Source of the DNA: Acidobacteriota bacterium
Lineage (GTDB): Bacteria; Acidobacteriota; Terriglobia; Terriglobales; Acidobacteriaceae
Length of the DNA: 5,898 bases
Assembly (NCBI GenBank): GCA_021778875.1
Contig: JAJYBT010000207.1
Span: 1-5,898, forward strand
Direction of reading: 5' to 3'
The stretch's first letter is position 1, and each line of letters starts with the position of its first letter. The notes under the pieces were generated by a model. The model did no database searches. It worked only from the letters and a program-made list of their open reading frames with translations, and was not told the origin of the DNA. Made by a program: the position numbers and the translations under genes. Shown in pieces: positions 5,030 through 5,898 of the stretch.

Positions 5030-5848
5030 ATGAAACGAGTTGTTACAGCACTCATTCTGGCCCCGATTGTGCTGGCCCTGGTGTTTCTCGGGCCGAAATG
5101 GCTCATCGCATTGGCAATTATGCTAGTGGCCGTACTGGCCGCGTGGGAGTTCATGGGCCTGGCTGAGCGGTGTGCTGCCCATCCGCCGCGCATTGCCGTG
5201 GTTGTGGCCATTGTGCTGCTCTTCTGGGGCAATTTTCAGTGGCCTGACCAGACGGCGTGGATTTTCGGCCTGCTGTGCATCGGCCTGCTGGTTTACTGCA
5301 CCTTCCTATCTCCGCTGGAGCGCATGCTCGCCGACGCGGCATCGTCGATCTTTTGTCTTTTTTATGTTGGACTTACCCTTCTCGCTTTGCCCATGCTGCG
5401 CGAACAGGCCAACGGGCCTGCGCTCGTGGTTTTCCTGCTCTGCGTGGTCTGGGCCGGCGACATTGCCGCCATGTATGTGGGGCGCGCGTGGGGCAGGCAC
5501 AAGCTGGCTCCGCATCTGAGCCCCAACAAAACCTGGGAAGGCGCTATCGCCTCAGTCGCCGGCAGCGTGCTGGTCACGGGGCTTCTGCTGTGGCTTGGCT
5601 CGCAGCTATCTCAGTGGAATTATGTGAAGCTCTCGTTCTCTGACGAAGTCTGGTGGAACTGGCTGTTCCTTGCTGCGGTGGTCAACGTGGCAGCGCAGGT
5701 GGGCGACCTGGCCGAGTCGGCGCTGAAGCGCTCGGCGGGCGTCAAGGACTCAGGAACGCTCCTGCCCGGCCACGGGGGCGTTCTGGACCGCATCGACGCG
5801 CTGCTGCTGGCGGCTCCGCTGCTGTGGTACGCTCAGGTTATCCGCTAA
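5030..5848 (+). CDS. cdsA: Phosphatidate cytidylyltransferase (CDP-diacylglycerol synthase)
   Basis: Integral membrane enzyme joining CTP and phosphatidic acid into CDP-diacylglycerol, the precursor of bacterial phospholipids. The 272 residues are normal for the family. Hydrophobic segments lie at about 4-21, 24-44, 54-71, 76-93, 104-123, 129-150, 172-192 and 209-225. Family motifs are GDIAAMYVGRAWGRHK (143-158) with SPNKTWEG (164-171), VGDLAES (224-230) and the C-terminal signature from Ser230 to Asp256, with SALKR, KDSG, PGHGG and DRID in order. Conserved acidic residues Asp226, Asp240 and Asp253 are present, so the protein looks active. The ATG at 5030 has no Shine-Dalgarno but gives the expected MKRVVTALILAPI N-terminus. 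It lies 59 bases after uppS on the same strand and is likely co-expressed. In many bacteria dxr follows, but only 50 bases remain after the stop. Confidence 0.97.
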   Translation: MKRVVTALILAPIVLALVFLGPKWLIALAIMLVAVLAAWEFMGLAERCAAHPPRIAVVVAIVLLFWGNFQWPDQTAWIFGLLCIGLLVYCTFLSPLERMLADAASSIFCLFYVGLTLLALPMLREQANGPALVVFLLCVVWAGDIAAMYVGRAWGRHKLAPHLSPNKTWEGAIASVAGSVLVTGLLLWLGSQLSQWNYVKLSFSDEVWWNWLFLAAVVNVAAQVGDLAESALKRSAGVKDSGTLLPGHGGVLDRIDALLLAAPLLWYAQVIR

Positions 5849-5855
5849 GCAGCTC

Positions 5856-5870
5856 CAAACAACCTGTTTG
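5856..5870 (+). terminator. Small hairpin after cdsA, weak terminator candidate
   Basis: CAAAC (5856-5860) and GTTTG (5866-5870) form a 5-bp stem with loop AACCT, beginning 8 bases after the cdsA stop. TTTT follows at 5877-5880. The stem is short and AT-rich and the T-run is offset, so a real terminator is doubtful. The rest of the tail to 5898 shows no gene start. Confidence 0.2.
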
Positions 5871-5898
5871 CACGTCTTTTACCCGGGTCCAGGCTGGA

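Noticed and set aside
1..5898. Mobile elements, CRISPR arrays, tRNA genes or a defence system
   Set aside because: No repeat arrays, transposase motifs, tRNA cloverleaf or toxin-antitoxin pair were found; HD and XRE domains alone are not enough to call a defence system.

Overview
This 5.9-kb window is ordinary chromosomal DNA from a high-GC bacterium. The GC-rich coding style, the look of the regulator and UppS sequences, and the gene set suggest an Acidobacteriota (Terriglobia-like) genome. That placement is recall of family resemblance, not a computed result. There are no tRNA or rRNA genes, insertion sequences, CRISPR arrays or phage genes.

Layout. The left edge holds the C-terminal part of a DHH-family phosphoesterase on the plus strand, which converges on a minus-strand run. 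Read in the direction of transcription, that run is an HD-superfamily hydrolase (3190 to 2588), an enoyl-CoA hydratase/isomerase family protein (2463 to 1666) and ATP-dependent 6-phosphofructokinase (1553 to 582). The gaps between them are 112-124 bases and carry their own start signals, so they need not be one operon. From 3191 to 3379 lies a divergent control region that is AT-richer than its surroundings. To its right, on the plus strand, are a small regulator with an N-terminal zinc ribbon and an XRE-type helix-turn-helix (3380-3916), undecaprenyl diphosphate synthase uppS (4083-4970) and phosphatidate cytidylyltransferase cdsA (5030-5848).

How the genes fit together. uppS and cdsA are a widely conserved pair: one makes the C55 lipid carrier for cell-wall polymers, the other makes CDP-diacylglycerol for phospholipids. 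They therefore form an envelope-building module. pfkA belongs to glycolysis and the hydratase to acyl-CoA metabolism. The DHH and HD proteins are hydrolases whose exact substrates cannot be read from sequence.

The most noteworthy non-coding signal is a 28-bp near-perfect palindrome at 3257-3284. It lies between the HD gene and the regulator and overlaps the -35 box of a good candidate promoter for the regulator, so it looks like an operator. Other points are small hairpins in several leaders, -10-like boxes sitting only 6-9 bases before three start codons that lack a Shine-Dalgarno sequence, and unusual active-site residues in phosphofructokinase and UppS. I see no clearly new multi-gene system here.
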